A DNA stretch of 64,000 nt from an uncultured Eubacterium sp. (lineage in GTDB: Bacteria > Bacillota > Clostridia > Lachnospirales > Lachnospiraceae): the NCBI GenBank assembly GCA_934320655.1, contig CAKRFN010000008.1, positions 1 through 64,000 of the forward strand, in the 5' to 3' direction. The translations under genes were made by a program, and so were the position numbers. Of the stretch, positions 26,783 through 35,908 are shown one piece after another. The notes under the pieces were generated by a model. It did no database searches. It was not told the origin of the DNA and saw only the letters and a program-made list of their open reading frames with translations. Numbering within the stretch: position 1 is the stretch's first letter; every line of letters begins with the position of its first letter.

Positions 26783-28426
26783 TTAGTTATCCTCCGAATC
26801 ACTCTCGGACATTGAGTAAACGGCTCTCTTTCTTGCCATCTCGTCGCTCTCGAGGTATTCGTCGTAGGTCGTGATCTTGTCGATAATCGATCCGTCCGGC
26901 ATGAACTCAATGATGCGGTTTGCCGTGGTCTGTACGACCTGATGGTCACGTGATGCAAACAGCAGCACGCCGGGGAACTTGATCATTCCGTTATTTAATG
27001 CGGTGATACTCTCCATATCCAGATGGTCGGTCGGCTCATCCAAGATCAGCACGTTTGAGCCCTCGATCATCATGCGCGATAACAGGACACGCACTTTCTC
27101 ACCACCGGAAAGCACCTTCATGCGCTTCATGCCGTCCTCGCCCGCAAACAGCATACGTCCGAGGAATCCACGTACATAGGTCGCATCCTTGATCTCGGAG
27201 AACTGGGTCAGCCAGTCGGTGATCGCCAGATCATTGTCGTTAAAGATCGCTGAGTTATCCTTCGGGAAATAGGACTGGCTCGTGGTCACGCCCCATTTAT
27301 AATTGCCCTCATCCGGCTCCATCTCGCCTGCAAGGATCTTAAACAATGTCGTCTTTGCCAGCTCGTTGCTGCCGACAAACGCGATCTTGTCATCATGTCC
27401 CATGATAAAGGATACGTCATTTAATACCTTGACACCATCAATCGTCTTGCTGATGTTGTGCACTTCCAGCACTTCGTTTCCGATCTCACGGTTCGGACGG
27501 AAATCGATATACGGATATTTACGGCTGGACGGTTTCATCTCGTCGAGCTGGATCTTCTCCAGTGCACGCTTACGTGAAGTCGCCTGCTTTGATTTGGAAG
27601 CATTTGCAGAGAATCGCGAAATAAACTCCTGCAGCTCCTTGATCTTTTCCTCTTTCTTTTTGTTGGCTTCCTTCATCTGCTTGATCAAAAGCTGGCTGGA
27701 CTCATACCAGAAATCATAGTTTCCGGCATAGAGCTGAATCTTGCCATAATCAATGTCTGCCGTATGGGTACATACTTTATTTAAGAAATAACGGTCATGC
27801 GATACCACGATCACAGTATTTTCAAAGTTAATGAGGAATTCCTCCAGCCATGCGATCGCATCGAGATCCAAGTGGTTTGTCGGCTCGTCGAGCAGCAGAA
27901 TATCCGGATTTCCAAACAATGCCTGCGCCAGCAATACCTTGACCTTGAGCGCGCCCGGCAGATCCTTCATGAGTGTGTAATGATCCTCGGTCGGGATGCC
28001 CAGTCCGTTGAGCAGCATTGCCGCGTCACTCTCCGCATTCCAGCCGTCCATCTCTGCAAATTCCGCCTCAAGCTCACTCGCACGGATACCGTCCTCATCG
28101 GTAAAATCCTCTTTCATATAAATCGCGTCTTTTTCTTTTGAAATATCGTACAGTCTCTGGTTTCCCATAATGACCGTATCAAGCACACTGTACTCGTCAT
28201 ACTGGAAATGATCCTGCTTCAAGAAAGAAAGGCGCTGACCGGGTGTGATGACGACATCTCCGCTCGTCGGCTCCAGTTCACCGGTCAATATTTTCAAAAA
28301 CGTAGACTTTCCGGCACCGTTCGCACCGATCAGTCCGTAACAGTTGCCCTCGGTAAATTTAATATTTACATCTTCAAACAGGGCTTTTTTCCCAAGTCGT
28401 AAACTTACGTTATTTGCACTAATCAT
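26783..28426 (-). CDS. ABC-F family ATPase (YbiT-like)
   Basis: A 547-residue soluble protein with two ABC ATPase domains and no membrane segments; ABC-F proteins bind the ribosome and relieve stalled translation. Domain 1: Walker A GANGAGKST (34-42), degenerate signature LPGALKVKVLLAQAL, Walker B ILLLDEPTNHLD. Linker with basic helices about 240-300. Domain 2: unusual Walker A GSNELAKTT, normal signature LSGGEKVRV, Walker B LILDEPTDHLD, and FASRDH in place of the usual switch SHDR. Loss of the first signature is known in the YbiT group. Acidic tail SESDSEDN. No resistance role is implied. GAGG precedes the ATG. Confidence 0.9.
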   Translation of the reverse strand: MISANNVSLRLGKKALFEDVNIKFTEGNCYGLIGANGAGKSTFLKILTGELEPTSGDVVITPGQRLSFLKQDHFQYDEYSVLDTVIMGNQRLYDISKEKDAIYMKEDFTDEDGIRASELEAEFAEMDGWNAESDAAMLLNGLGIPTEDHYTLMKDLPGALKVKVLLAQALFGNPDILLLDEPTNHLDLDAIAWLEEFLINFENTVIVVSHDRYFLNKVCTHTADIDYGKIQLYAGNYDFWYESSQLLIKQMKEANKKKEEKIKELQEFISRFSANASKSKQATSRKRALEKIQLDEMKPSSRKYPYIDFRPNREIGNEVLEVHNISKTIDGVKVLNDVSFIMGHDDKIAFVGSNELAKTTLFKILAGEMEPDEGNYKWGVTTSQSYFPKDNSAIFNDNDLAITDWLTQFSEIKDATYVRGFLGRMLFAGEDGMKRMKVLSGGEKVRVLLSRMMIEGSNVLILDEPTDHLDMESITALNNGMIKFPGVLLFASRDHQVVQTTANRIIEFMPDGSIIDKITTYDEYLESDEMARKRAVYSMSESDSEDN

Positions 28427-28566
28427 GATTCAACCTCGTATGTTACCTGTATTTTTAGACACCAGATTTCATTATACATAAAGTTATGGATTTTGCAAGC
28501 GAAAACGCCGAAAACCTGCGGAATCTGCCGTCGCCAGCCCTTTTTTCGGATGCACGACAACGCAAA

Positions 28567-28593
28567 ACAAGAGCAGTCCATGACTACTCTTGT
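28567..28593 (-). terminator. Terminator of the FliD-C-like gene
   Basis: ACAAGAGCAGTC (28567-28578) pairs with GACTACTCTTGT (28582-28593), then TTTTGCG on the minus strand, 15 bases after the stop. Confidence 0.75.
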
Positions 28594-28608
28594 TCATCCA
28601 TTTCGCAT

Positions 28609-29361
28609 TTAGAAGTATGAGTTATACAGTGAACCCTGCGTATACGCACTGCCGTAGCTGCCGTACTTGTTGTAGGTATTCGCCTGCTTTGCCTCCATGT
28701 CCGCATAGGAATTCGCCATTGCAGACTTGGTAGCGATCGTATAAGCATAAGAACCGGTTCCGTTAAACAGGCTCTTTGCGACACTCATGTCTGACTTTTT
28801 AAACGTACTCTCATCCATAGAGAGGCTGCTGTCAGATCCAATCGTGATGCCGACCTTGCTGAGCATATTTGCTTCCATCTTTGTGTAGTTGACCATGCTC
28901 GTCATCGTGTTGGCAATCTTGGAATCCTTTGATTTTTCTGTCGCTTTCAGCACATCATTGTAATCGTCCACAAAGCTCTTGACCTTTTTATAGATCGCAT
29001 CCGTGTCATAATCTGTCGTCGTCTTTCCGTTCTCATCCGTCACCGTCTTCTTTTTGAATACAGATTTTGAACCGGTCGTGTACAGCTCCTTGCCGGAAGC
29101 CGTCAGATCATCCGTTGTACTCTGCAGTTCCTTGATCGTCGCGGTGCTGTCTGCTGCGGTCGAAGTGTTTGCCTTCTTGGTCACTTTATTATAAGAAGAC
29201 TTCACCGCATCATTGTCCACGTTGTTGTAATATGCCCGGAGCAGCTTGCCGTAAGAACCGTTGCGGATCGCACTGTAGTCTGATAACAGACTGCTCATCC
29301 CTGACGAACTGCTGCTGTTCATGCTGGAAAATAAAGTACTGATATTGTAATTAAAATTCAT
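28609..29361 (-). CDS. FliD C-domain-like protein, probable flagellum-associated
   Basis: A 250-residue protein without signal peptide. The N-terminus is Asn/Ser-rich (MNFNYNISTLFSSMNSSSSS). The centre and C-terminus match the pattern of the FliD (hook-associated protein 2) C-terminal domain: VKSFVDDYNDVLKATEKSKD near 130, then MLSKVGITIGSDSSLSMDE near 175-193 followed by FKKSDMSV. A FliD cap is normally 400 or more residues with an N-terminal export domain, which is absent. The tail is Tyr/Gly/Ser-rich. A sigma-28-type promoter precedes it, so expression with motility genes is likely (inference). It could be a secreted flagellar accessory or a remnant. Ribosome site AAAGGAG. Confidence 0.65.
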   Translation of the reverse strand: MNFNYNISTLFSSMNSSSSSGMSSLLSDYSAIRNGSYGKLLRAYYNNVDNDAVKSSYNKVTKKANTSTAADSTATIKELQSTTDDLTASGKELYTTGSKSVFKKKTVTDENGKTTTDYDTDAIYKKVKSFVDDYNDVLKATEKSKDSKIANTMTSMVNYTKMEANMLSKVGITIGSDSSLSMDESTFKKSDMSVAKSLFNGTGSYAYTIATKSAMANSYADMEAKQANTYNKYGSYGSAYTQGSLYNSYF

Positions 29362-29465
29362 GCTATGTCACTCCTTTGATTGATACTCGAAATCAGATCG
29401 ACTTCGGTGAAACAGACATCCGTGTCTAACATCATTTCATATACATTTCATGCTCGTTACTACTA

Positions 29466-29492
29466 TTATCGGCAAACTCTGCTGCCTCCTTA
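29466..29492 (-). promoter_or_regulatory. Sigma-28 (FliA/SigD)-type promoter
   Basis: Minus strand TAAG (29489-29492), 15-base spacer, GCCGATAA (29466-29473). The -10 box is a full match to the flagellar sigma consensus and the -35 box matches three of four bases. It lies about 105 bases upstream of the FliD-C-like start. Confidence 0.65.
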
Positions 29493-29532
29493 ACCCTATT
29501 GTATACGCATTTATCAGAGAATGCAAGTGTTT

Positions 29533-30399
29533 TCAATGCCTGCCAAGCTGCCAGAAAGCGACTGCACTCGCGGCCGCGACATTCAGTGAATCCACGCCGT
29601 GTGTCATCGGGATGCGCACCGTCACGTCACACGCATGAATCGTCTCCGGTGCAAGCCCATCTCCCTCTGTACCGAGTACGACCGCCAGACGCTCTTCTTT
29701 TGCAAGCTCAGGGGCATCCAGACTGACCGAATCATCCCTCAGCGCCATCGCAACTGTACAGAAACCCAGTTTTTTCAATGTCTGCATACCGTCCGCATCC
29801 ATGATCGTCCATGGGATCTGGAATACTGTTCCCATGCTCACGCGCACCGCCCTGCGGTAGAGTGGGTCACTGCAGCCCGATGTACACAGCACCGCATCCA
29901 TGCCAAGTGCCGCTGCGGAGCGTATGATCGCACCGACATTGGTCGGATTCACAACATCCTCGAGCACTGCCACGCGGCTCGCGCCCTTACACACAGCCTC
30001 CACCGACGGCAATGCCCTGCGGTTCATCGCACAGAGCATCCCGCGTGTCATCTGAAAGCCACGCATTTGACGAAGCACCTCTGCCGGTGCCACATACACC
30101 GGCACATCCGGGCACCGTGCGATCAGTTCCAGCTCTGTCTCATGCAGCGCAGTTTCTTCTATTAAAAAAGAGACCGCTTCATATCCGGCATCGAGCGCCC
30201 GCCCGATCACTTTTGGGCTCTCCGCCAGAAATATCCCCGGCGCCGGCTCCCGATACCGAAGCAGTTGCACCTCCGGCAGCCGCACAAAAATATCGATCCG
30301 TGGGTCGTTGAAATCTGTAATCTGAATCAGTGATCCGCTGTCTTGTGCTGCTGCCCCATTGCTGATCGCCCCGTCTGTTATCATCTCGCCGATTGCCAT
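29533..30399 (-). CDS. TrmH/SpoU-family RNA methyltransferase
   Basis: A protein of about 288 residues with a SpoU substrate-binding part and a C-terminal SPOUT knot. The three family motifs are present: VVNPTNVGAIIRSAAALGMD (motif 1), LGTEGDGLAPE (motif 2) and IPMTHGVDSLNVAAASAVAFW (motif 3), the S-adenosylmethionine site. Members methylate ribose 2'-OH of rRNA or tRNA; the target cannot be set from sequence. The start is uncertain: ATG 30423 has no ribosome site, while ATG 30399 has AGGT and GAGAGAGGG upstream and is used here. It follows the M64 peptidase gene closely. Confidence 0.9.
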   Translation of the reverse strand: MAIGEMITDGAISNGAAAQDSGSLIQITDFNDPRIDIFVRLPEVQLLRYREPAPGIFLAESPKVIGRALDAGYEAVSFLIEETALHETELELIARCPDVPVYVAPAEVLRQMRGFQMTRGMLCAMNRRALPSVEAVCKGASRVAVLEDVVNPTNVGAIIRSAAALGMDAVLCTSGCSDPLYRRAVRVSMGTVFQIPWTIMDADGMQTLKKLGFCTVAMALRDDSVSLDAPELAKEERLAVVLGTEGDGLAPETIHACDVTVRIPMTHGVDSLNVAAASAVAFWQLGRH

Positions 30400-30433
30400 T
30401 TTACCTGTTGTGCCCTCTCTCATACATGCATAC

Positions 30434-33304
30434 TCATAAACGGCGTTGTCTGCCGGTCAAAGAGCCTACTGCAACAGTGGAAACATCACTGCACACAAAA
30501 TGAACCGTCTTTGTGGCTGGATCATAATAAGATCCCGGTATCTTAACTGCTGCACCATTTTCATCAATTTTATATGCAAAAATCTTTTCTTTGTTTTCCT
30601 TTTTTGAAGCCTGATATGAAATAGCGACATGAACCTGTCCATGCTTCAGTTTGAATGATTGCTTTTTCTTTCCACCTATGACTGAAAGATCATACACCGG
30701 ACGCTCTCCGATGATCTTCTTTGCTTGGGCAGATAGCTTTTTATTATCAACCTTCTGAATACTGAATGTAACAACGGAATTCATTTTTTTGTCTATTTCT
30801 TTTAATGATTTTGTATCCAACGTAAGATTTACATCACCACTATTTAATTTCAATTCTTTTACATTCTTCTCAACAAGTAAATCGACCGCCTGTTGGTCTA
30901 GTTCAAAAAGCAGCTTCTTATCACTTTTCGTTTTTCCTGTATCATAGGTTATTTCAACAGGCAGGTCTTTGATACTGCTATCTGATTTCTTTTCTGCCTT
31001 TATGATTGCTTTTTCCAGGGTGGCTGCAACATTCTTCACTTTCACCGTTTCATTTTTAACTACAGGCTTTGCTGTGACACGAATCGGAGACACCGAAGCC
31101 GGACGATCTGCCGGTGGTGTCACACGATCCGGCTCTTCTTTTGAATGATCCGGTGCCGGTGATGTGCCATCGTCTCCTGCGGATACTCCACCTGCGCCGC
31201 CTCCGGATACTCCACCTGCGCCGCCTCCGGTTACTCCGCCTGCGCCACCTCCGGTTACTCCGCCTGCGCCGCCTCCGGTCTGGGAATGTTCTGCGGTCAC
31301 ACGGACGGTACAAGCCGCCTTACTTTCTGCATAGTTGACATTTCCACTGTAAGATACGGTAAACGTATACGCTTTCGTTTCATTCGGAAGTGATGCCATC
31401 CAATGATCCTTCTCCTTTTCCTGCAATGTGATCCCGGAAACATCGCAGGTCATCTGTACACCGGCATCTGCGGGAAGCCCCTGCCTGCTAAGCTCCAATT
31501 CTACTTCCCCCGCACCTTTGATGTGATCTGTTTTTGCAGTCAGCTGCATATTAGTAGCAGCCTTTGCGATTTCCAGAACGGCTGTCCCATATGAAGGGTT
31601 AAAAGAAGGCTTTTCCGCTTTAAAATAAATCTGATAGGTACCTGCCTGTGTGTAATATGGCAGCTCCGTCAGTGTATATGGTCCGTTTTCCGTCAAGCTA
31701 TAATGAATCTGCACACCAGCTTCCTGCTGAACATCAAAGGTATGCGGTTTTCCATCATAAGTCACGGCAACCGGCGTCGTCTGTATCTCAAGTCGTCCAG
31801 CATTTTTCTGATAATAATAAGTAATCTCCCGCTGATCCTCTGTGATGTTGATTTGTCCCTGATTCTCACTATTCCCTACGCATGTGTAGCCATATAAACC
31901 TGGGTTTCTCAAGGTATAGGCAGAATTTTTCGGTACATATACGGTCGCAGGAGCCACATCAGGCATGGGAGCTTCTGTTCCGTCTTCATTTTTTAGCATA
32001 TAGCGGAGTGTTACGCTACTCCACGCCTGTCCTGCTGTCTTATCAGTAGCCAGAATCTCCCCTGTCGCTTCATCAATGACCTGACCTTCCAGTCTGTCCC
32101 CGGAATACAAACCGGTCACATTGGAAAGTATGACAGACAGAGACTCCCTGGCTGCATCCGGATCATACCAGTTACTGTGCGCCTGAACGGTATATTGTTC
32201 TTCTGCTGCATATTTAACCGTATTGTCTGCTCCGATAATGCGGAAGGTCATCTTCAAATGCTGTGGTGCATCCACCATGTTCTGTACGACTGTACGAAAC
32301 TCCAGATCCTGTCCATTGGCCTTTATAATGTTTTCCTCATTGATCCGGTATTTGTCACTATCTTTGTCAAGCGTTCCTGTCCGGCTATGCGGAATGGTAA
32401 TTTCAGGATCGCACACATAAACAGATTGCGGTCTGCTGACATAATCACGGTTATTTAATCTGCGTGCCAGCTCCATCTTGCACACTTCGCAGAAAGGGTT
32501 GCCAAGATCTCTCATCATGCAGACACGGCCCGGTGCAAATACATCTGCGGTTCCTGCTGCCGTTATCCCCACTCCGCGAAAGCCTAACAGCTTCTTCCAT
32601 TTTATTTTATCCGGATCCGATGTGTCAGAAATATTTTCTCCCATTATCTTTTTATCATATTCGTCGCCTAATCTTCCAATGCTATGCGCCATTTCATGGG
32701 TCATGACATCTCCCCCTTCATTCTCCTCGGAATTAGCCGAAAAAGAAAAAAGTGCATTGGATGACGAGCCAATATTGGCAGTCGTATTACAAATAATATG
32801 GATGGTTCCGACAGTTGCCCCTGTATCCAGATATTGATTCTCCAGCTCCGCCCTCAGTGTTTTGGCTTTCTCTTCACCGTCGTTTGGCAAATAGCAGGAT
32901 TTTCCGTATGTCTGAACATGAAAATAGGTATCCGGATTCGTATTGCTATTCATCACACCAACACCGGTTTCCTTGGACACTGTCGGTATCGCATATATAT
33001 TGATCCTGTCCGAATATTCTTTATAAGGAGACCATGTTAACATGCCTTGTACTTTTTGCGTTGCGTCCTGCAAAAATTGTTCCTGTTGTTCTGCGGTATA
33101 GCCCTCACCCATAATGACAATCACAAAGTTTTCCCGGTCATCCCCTGTCTTGTGGATGGCATGAACCGGAAATGTCGTTGTCTGTTCTTCCCGTGTGTGA
33201 TCTGCCTGATCTGCCCACGCAGTATCCGGAAAAAATAAGGATAACAGTAAGGTCAGACTCAGTACGATTGCTCCATATCGTTTGAAATAATGTTTTTCTT
33301 TCAT
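30434..33304 (-). CDS. Secreted M64 (IgA-peptidase family) metalloprotease with MucBP-like and Ig-like modules
   Basis: A 956-residue exported protein. Signal peptide 1-31 (ending TAWA). The M64 peptidase domain spans about 45-290 with the zinc motif HEMAHSIGRLGDEYD at 203-217. A middle beta-rich part is followed by a MucBP-like segment (about 445-500, TVYVPKNSAYTLRNPGLYG), an MBG/Ig-like domain (VTYDGKPHTFDV, about 505-580), another Ig-like domain, a Gly-rich repeat linker (GGGAGGVT-type, about 677-708) and an unrecognised C-terminal domain. No LPXTG motif or C-terminal anchor is seen, so it may be released. M64 members include bacterial IgA proteases; cleavage of IgA is only inferred. GAGGTGAC precedes the ATG. 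Confidence 0.83.
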   Translation of the reverse strand: MKEKHYFKRYGAIVLSLTLLLSLFFPDTAWADQADHTREEQTTTFPVHAIHKTGDDRENFVIVIMGEGYTAEQQEQFLQDATQKVQGMLTWSPYKEYSDRINIYAIPTVSKETGVGVMNSNTNPDTYFHVQTYGKSCYLPNDGEEKAKTLRAELENQYLDTGATVGTIHIICNTTANIGSSSNALFSFSANSEENEGGDVMTHEMAHSIGRLGDEYDKKIMGENISDTSDPDKIKWKKLLGFRGVGITAAGTADVFAPGRVCMMRDLGNPFCEVCKMELARRLNNRDYVSRPQSVYVCDPEITIPHSRTGTLDKDSDKYRINEENIIKANGQDLEFRTVVQNMVDAPQHLKMTFRIIGADNTVKYAAEEQYTVQAHSNWYDPDAARESLSVILSNVTGLYSGDRLEGQVIDEATGEILATDKTAGQAWSSVTLRYMLKNEDGTEAPMPDVAPATVYVPKNSAYTLRNPGLYGYTCVGNSENQGQINITEDQREITYYYQKNAGRLEIQTTPVAVTYDGKPHTFDVQQEAGVQIHYSLTENGPYTLTELPYYTQAGTYQIYFKAEKPSFNPSYGTAVLEIAKAATNMQLTAKTDHIKGAGEVELELSRQGLPADAGVQMTCDVSGITLQEKEKDHWMASLPNETKAYTFTVSYSGNVNYAESKAACTVRVTAEHSQTGGGAGGVTGGGAGGVTGGGAGGVSGGGAGGVSAGDDGTSPAPDHSKEEPDRVTPPADRPASVSPIRVTAKPVVKNETVKVKNVAATLEKAIIKAEKKSDSSIKDLPVEITYDTGKTKSDKKLLFELDQQAVDLLVEKNVKELKLNSGDVNLTLDTKSLKEIDKKMNSVVTFSIQKVDNKKLSAQAKKIIGERPVYDLSVIGGKKKQSFKLKHGQVHVAISYQASKKENKEKIFAYKIDENGAAVKIPGSYYDPATKTVHFVCSDVSTVAVGSLTGRQRRL
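31181..31276. repeat. Four tandem 24-bp repeats inside the M64 gene
   Basis: Unit GGATACTCCACCTGCGCCGC plus CTCC, four copies, the last two with slight changes. On the coding strand each unit encodes eight residues, GGGAGGV followed by Ser or Thr, forming a flexible linker. Copy number could vary between strains. Confidence 0.9.
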
Positions 33305-33315
33305 TTGTCACCTCA

Positions 33316-33609
33316 TCATACGTGCGATGTATTTTGCATAGTCGTTCTAAGATTAACAAATTTATATTCTAATTTCAAGACTCCATTATCTACTGCATTC
33401 ACTACTTCATTCATGAACGATGCAATTCTGTCATTCGTCATAAGACTTTCACTATACCGGAAAACTGCCAATACTTTTGCTTTTTGCCAGCGCGAAAGAG
33501 TCGCAAGCGACTCTTTTTTATTGCAGATCTTATAAACAAGACCGGCAAGCGCAATGACCAACATGCAGAACTGAAACAGTTCATCATATGTAACCATGGC
33601 AACACCCAT
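33316..33609 (-). CDS. Small membrane protein, holin-like toxin type
   Basis: A product of 97 residues (93 if the ATG at 33597 is used). Its first 30 residues, MVTYDELFQFCMLVIALAGL then VYKICNKKE, have the pattern of the short holin-like toxin peptides of Firmicutes: MxTY start, one hydrophobic helix, lysine end. Here the frame continues for about 65 more residues instead of stopping after the lysines. A good promoter overlaps the start so closely that the mRNA would be nearly leaderless. A hairpin lies in the frame at 33495-33516. It ends 12 bases before the M64 gene. The natural product could be the full protein or a degenerate type I toxin. Confidence 0.5.
   Translation of the reverse strand: MGVAMVTYDELFQFCMLVIALAGLVYKICNKKESLATLSRWQKAKVLAVFRYSESLMTNDRIASFMNEVVNAVDNGVLKLEYKFVNLRTTMQNTSHV
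33495..33519 (+). terminator. Hairpin with T-run, possible end of an antisense RNA
   Basis: AAAGAGTCG (33495-33503) pairs with CGACTCTTT (33508-33516) around CAAG, followed by more T on the plus strand. It lies inside the holin-like gene, so a plus-strand transcript ending here would be antisense to that gene's 3' part. No convincing plus-strand promoter was identified. Confidence 0.5.
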
Positions 33610-33615
33610 GCAATG

Positions 33616-33644
33616 ATTATATCAGAATATATGTTCGCATACAA
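33616..33644 (-). promoter_or_regulatory. Promoter of the holin-like gene
   Basis: Minus strand TTGTAT (33639-33644), 17 bases, TATAAT (33616-33621) with an upstream TG (TGATATAAT). The predicted start is at about 33609, the first ATG. Confidence 0.65.
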
Positions 33645-33713
33645 TGTTCTTATTAAACTTTCTGCTACTTACATTTTTCAAACAGCCTTTCTTTAATAAT
33701 TATCCATTATCCG

Positions 33714-33758
33714 AAAAAGTCCCACATACCACTCTGCCAGCGGTTTGCGGGACTTTTT
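33714..33758. terminator. Terminator of the chemoreceptor gene
   Basis: AAAAAGTCCC (33714-33723) pairs with GGGACTTTTT (33749-33758), T-rich on both strands, 28 bases after the chemoreceptor stop. Confidence 0.8.
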
Positions 33759-33785
33759 TGCCTAAAATGACTACAGTTATCCGGC

Positions 33786-35843
33786 TTACTTAAACTTTTT
33801 CACCAGGCGATTTATTGCTTCCACATTGTTTTCATTCGCAATTACAACGGTTTTAAGTTCTTCCGTGGTCGTATTCGTCTGCTCAATCACACGGACAATA
33901 TCATCCACTCCACTTTCGTTGTCTGCCGAAGTTGCCCGAATCACATTCATTTGATCCTGGATACTTTCAATGGAAGAAAGGAAACCATTGGATGACTCAT
34001 CGATCTCATAAATCGCCTGTCGAATTTGTTCTACAGAATTATCATACTCGTTTGCAATTGCTACAAACTCTCTGAATTTATCCGATACGTCCTGTTCCAT
34101 AAATTGTATAATATCATCAAAGCATGCTCTTACATTATCAATATTTGTGTTGATCTCTGCACAAATTTCCTGAATATGTTCCGCTGTTTCAGATGAATTG
34201 GCGGCAAGATTACCGATCTCCTGTGCCACGACAGCAAACCCTCTGCCCTGTTCTCCGGCTCTGGCAGCCTCAATAGAAGCATTCAATGACAACAAGTTCG
34301 TCTGACCGGCAATATCAAGAATCTGAGCAACCATATCATTTATGCGGGTCAGCGCCTGTAGGGAGGTCATGGCAGATTCGGCATTCCGTCTGTTTTCTTC
34401 AATCCGGTTCTCTGTTTCCGATAACGTATTTTCCGCCATTGCTTTCATTTCCTGCGCAGTGTGAAGCAGCTCTTCACTCTTCTCATTTCCATCGTTTACC
34501 TTGCTCTCCACCGAATCCACTAATTCGGAAAGTGTGCCTATTTCTTCCGCAACACCCTCAATTGCACTATTGGTCGTGCTGATGCCTGCCGCAAGTTCCT
34601 CAGTTGTTGCGCAATTATCTCCTACAAAATCAATCAGTATCCTGGTCGCTTCGTTTGTCTTTCCAGTTGATGAATTCAACGAATTCGTACATTCATCCAA
34701 GGTACCTACAATCTCCTGGAACGTACTATAGAGCAAATCGGTTGCAGTAGCAATTCTTCCGGTTTCACTTGTTCTTCCAATATATTTCCGAATTGTTTTT
34801 GGCTCAGTAAGTTCCAGATTCTGCAGGCGGACCAACGACTCCTCCACAATCTTCAACGGTTTCATATTTATACGGACAATCATAAATGAAAGGAACGAAA
34901 TCAACAGAAAAGAAGCAATGCACAAAATGCCAAGTACCAGTCTGTTCGCATTGGCTCTCGCAAAGATCTCCTGTTTGGTGTCGCTGAGTACAACTGCCCA
35001 CTGACGTTCCGGCATGTAATGGTATACTGCTATGCATGGCTGTCCGGCATCATCTGTATATTCAAGGTTACCCATGCGGACATCCGGTGCCTGATTGATC
35101 TGATCAATAATTGATAACATCATGGGATTTTCGATCTGTGTTGCCATCAGATCAGCATTTTCATCAAAAATATGTGTTCTGTCCGCCACATTGATCATAT
35201 AGTCTATGGCATGTTCCATACCTTCTGCCTCTATGCTGTCAAAAGCAGTCTGTATGCTGGCCGCGGTCTTAGCCCCACCAACAAAACCAATCATCGTCGT
35301 ACCATCTGAATCATACACCGGATAATACAGTGATATGACTAGCTGCCCGGAAGCCGGTGAGAGGAAAATACCTGTATTGTAGATGCCATCTGCTGCTGTG
35401 ATTGCATCCTGAAGCTGCTTCAGCCGATCTCCTTCACGCATGATCATTCCAATCGCATCGCGATTAGAATGCGCAAGTACATGTGTTTCCCAGTCTGAGA
35501 TATAAATTCCTTCCCAACCGTCCAGATCTGCAAAAAGCTGCTCCGTAAAAGTCTGTGCTTTCTGCATTTTCTCTGGATTGTCCGGATCCTTTAACAACTC
35601 TGCAACAGTCGGTGTCTTTCCGTATGATATCAACAGAGATTCCGCATGTCCGATACTCTGCTCAATCGTCTGTGTTTTTGCATCAAGTGAGGTTTCCATA
35701 TGGTTCATTGTCGTGTCACGTATCGCACTCACCATATTACTGTTGGCAATCAAAAACAGGAACAACGTGCAGACACCTGTTACAACCGCAGTAGACAACG
35801 TAATCATTGCACTCATTTTCTGGTTTCTGAATATTTTTTTCAT
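33786..35843 (-). CDS. Methyl-accepting chemotaxis protein with Cache-type sensor
   Basis: A 685-residue chemoreceptor. Membrane helix 1 (about 12-34), extracellular Cache-type ligand domain (about 40-285; a periplasmic segment DGWEGIYISDWETHVLAHS and LSPASGQLVISLYYPVYD are typical), membrane helix 2 (about 295-318), HAMP-like linker, then the cytoplasmic hairpin with the conserved tip AGQTNLLSLNASIEAARAGE followed by QGRGFAVVAQEIGNLA. It signals to CheA/CheW and controls swimming. Start: ATG 35843 after GAGGAGG. A sigma-A-type promoter lies upstream; no sigma-28 box was seen. Confidence 0.93.
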   Translation of the reverse strand: MKKIFRNQKMSAMITLSTAVVTGVCTLFLFLIANSNMVSAIRDTTMNHMETSLDAKTQTIEQSIGHAESLLISYGKTPTVAELLKDPDNPEKMQKAQTFTEQLFADLDGWEGIYISDWETHVLAHSNRDAIGMIMREGDRLKQLQDAITAADGIYNTGIFLSPASGQLVISLYYPVYDSDGTTMIGFVGGAKTAASIQTAFDSIEAEGMEHAIDYMINVADRTHIFDENADLMATQIENPMMLSIIDQINQAPDVRMGNLEYTDDAGQPCIAVYHYMPERQWAVVLSDTKQEIFARANANRLVLGILCIASFLLISFLSFMIVRINMKPLKIVEESLVRLQNLELTEPKTIRKYIGRTSETGRIATATDLLYSTFQEIVGTLDECTNSLNSSTGKTNEATRILIDFVGDNCATTEELAAGISTTNSAIEGVAEEIGTLSELVDSVESKVNDGNEKSEELLHTAQEMKAMAENTLSETENRIEENRRNAESAMTSLQALTRINDMVAQILDIAGQTNLLSLNASIEAARAGEQGRGFAVVAQEIGNLAANSSETAEHIQEICAEINTNIDNVRACFDDIIQFMEQDVSDKFREFVAIANEYDNSVEQIRQAIYEIDESSNGFLSSIESIQDQMNVIRATSADNESGVDDIVRVIEQTNTTTEELKTVVIANENNVEAINRLVKKFK

Positions 35844-35908
35844 TACTGCCTCCTCTGTAATCATATAATTTACATAATCCCTTCGACATTATGTTGTCAC
35901 CATTATTC

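Noticed and set aside
31181..31276. Regular 24-bp repeats considered as a CRISPR-like array
   Set aside because: There are no spacers; the units are contiguous and in frame, encoding a Gly-rich linker.
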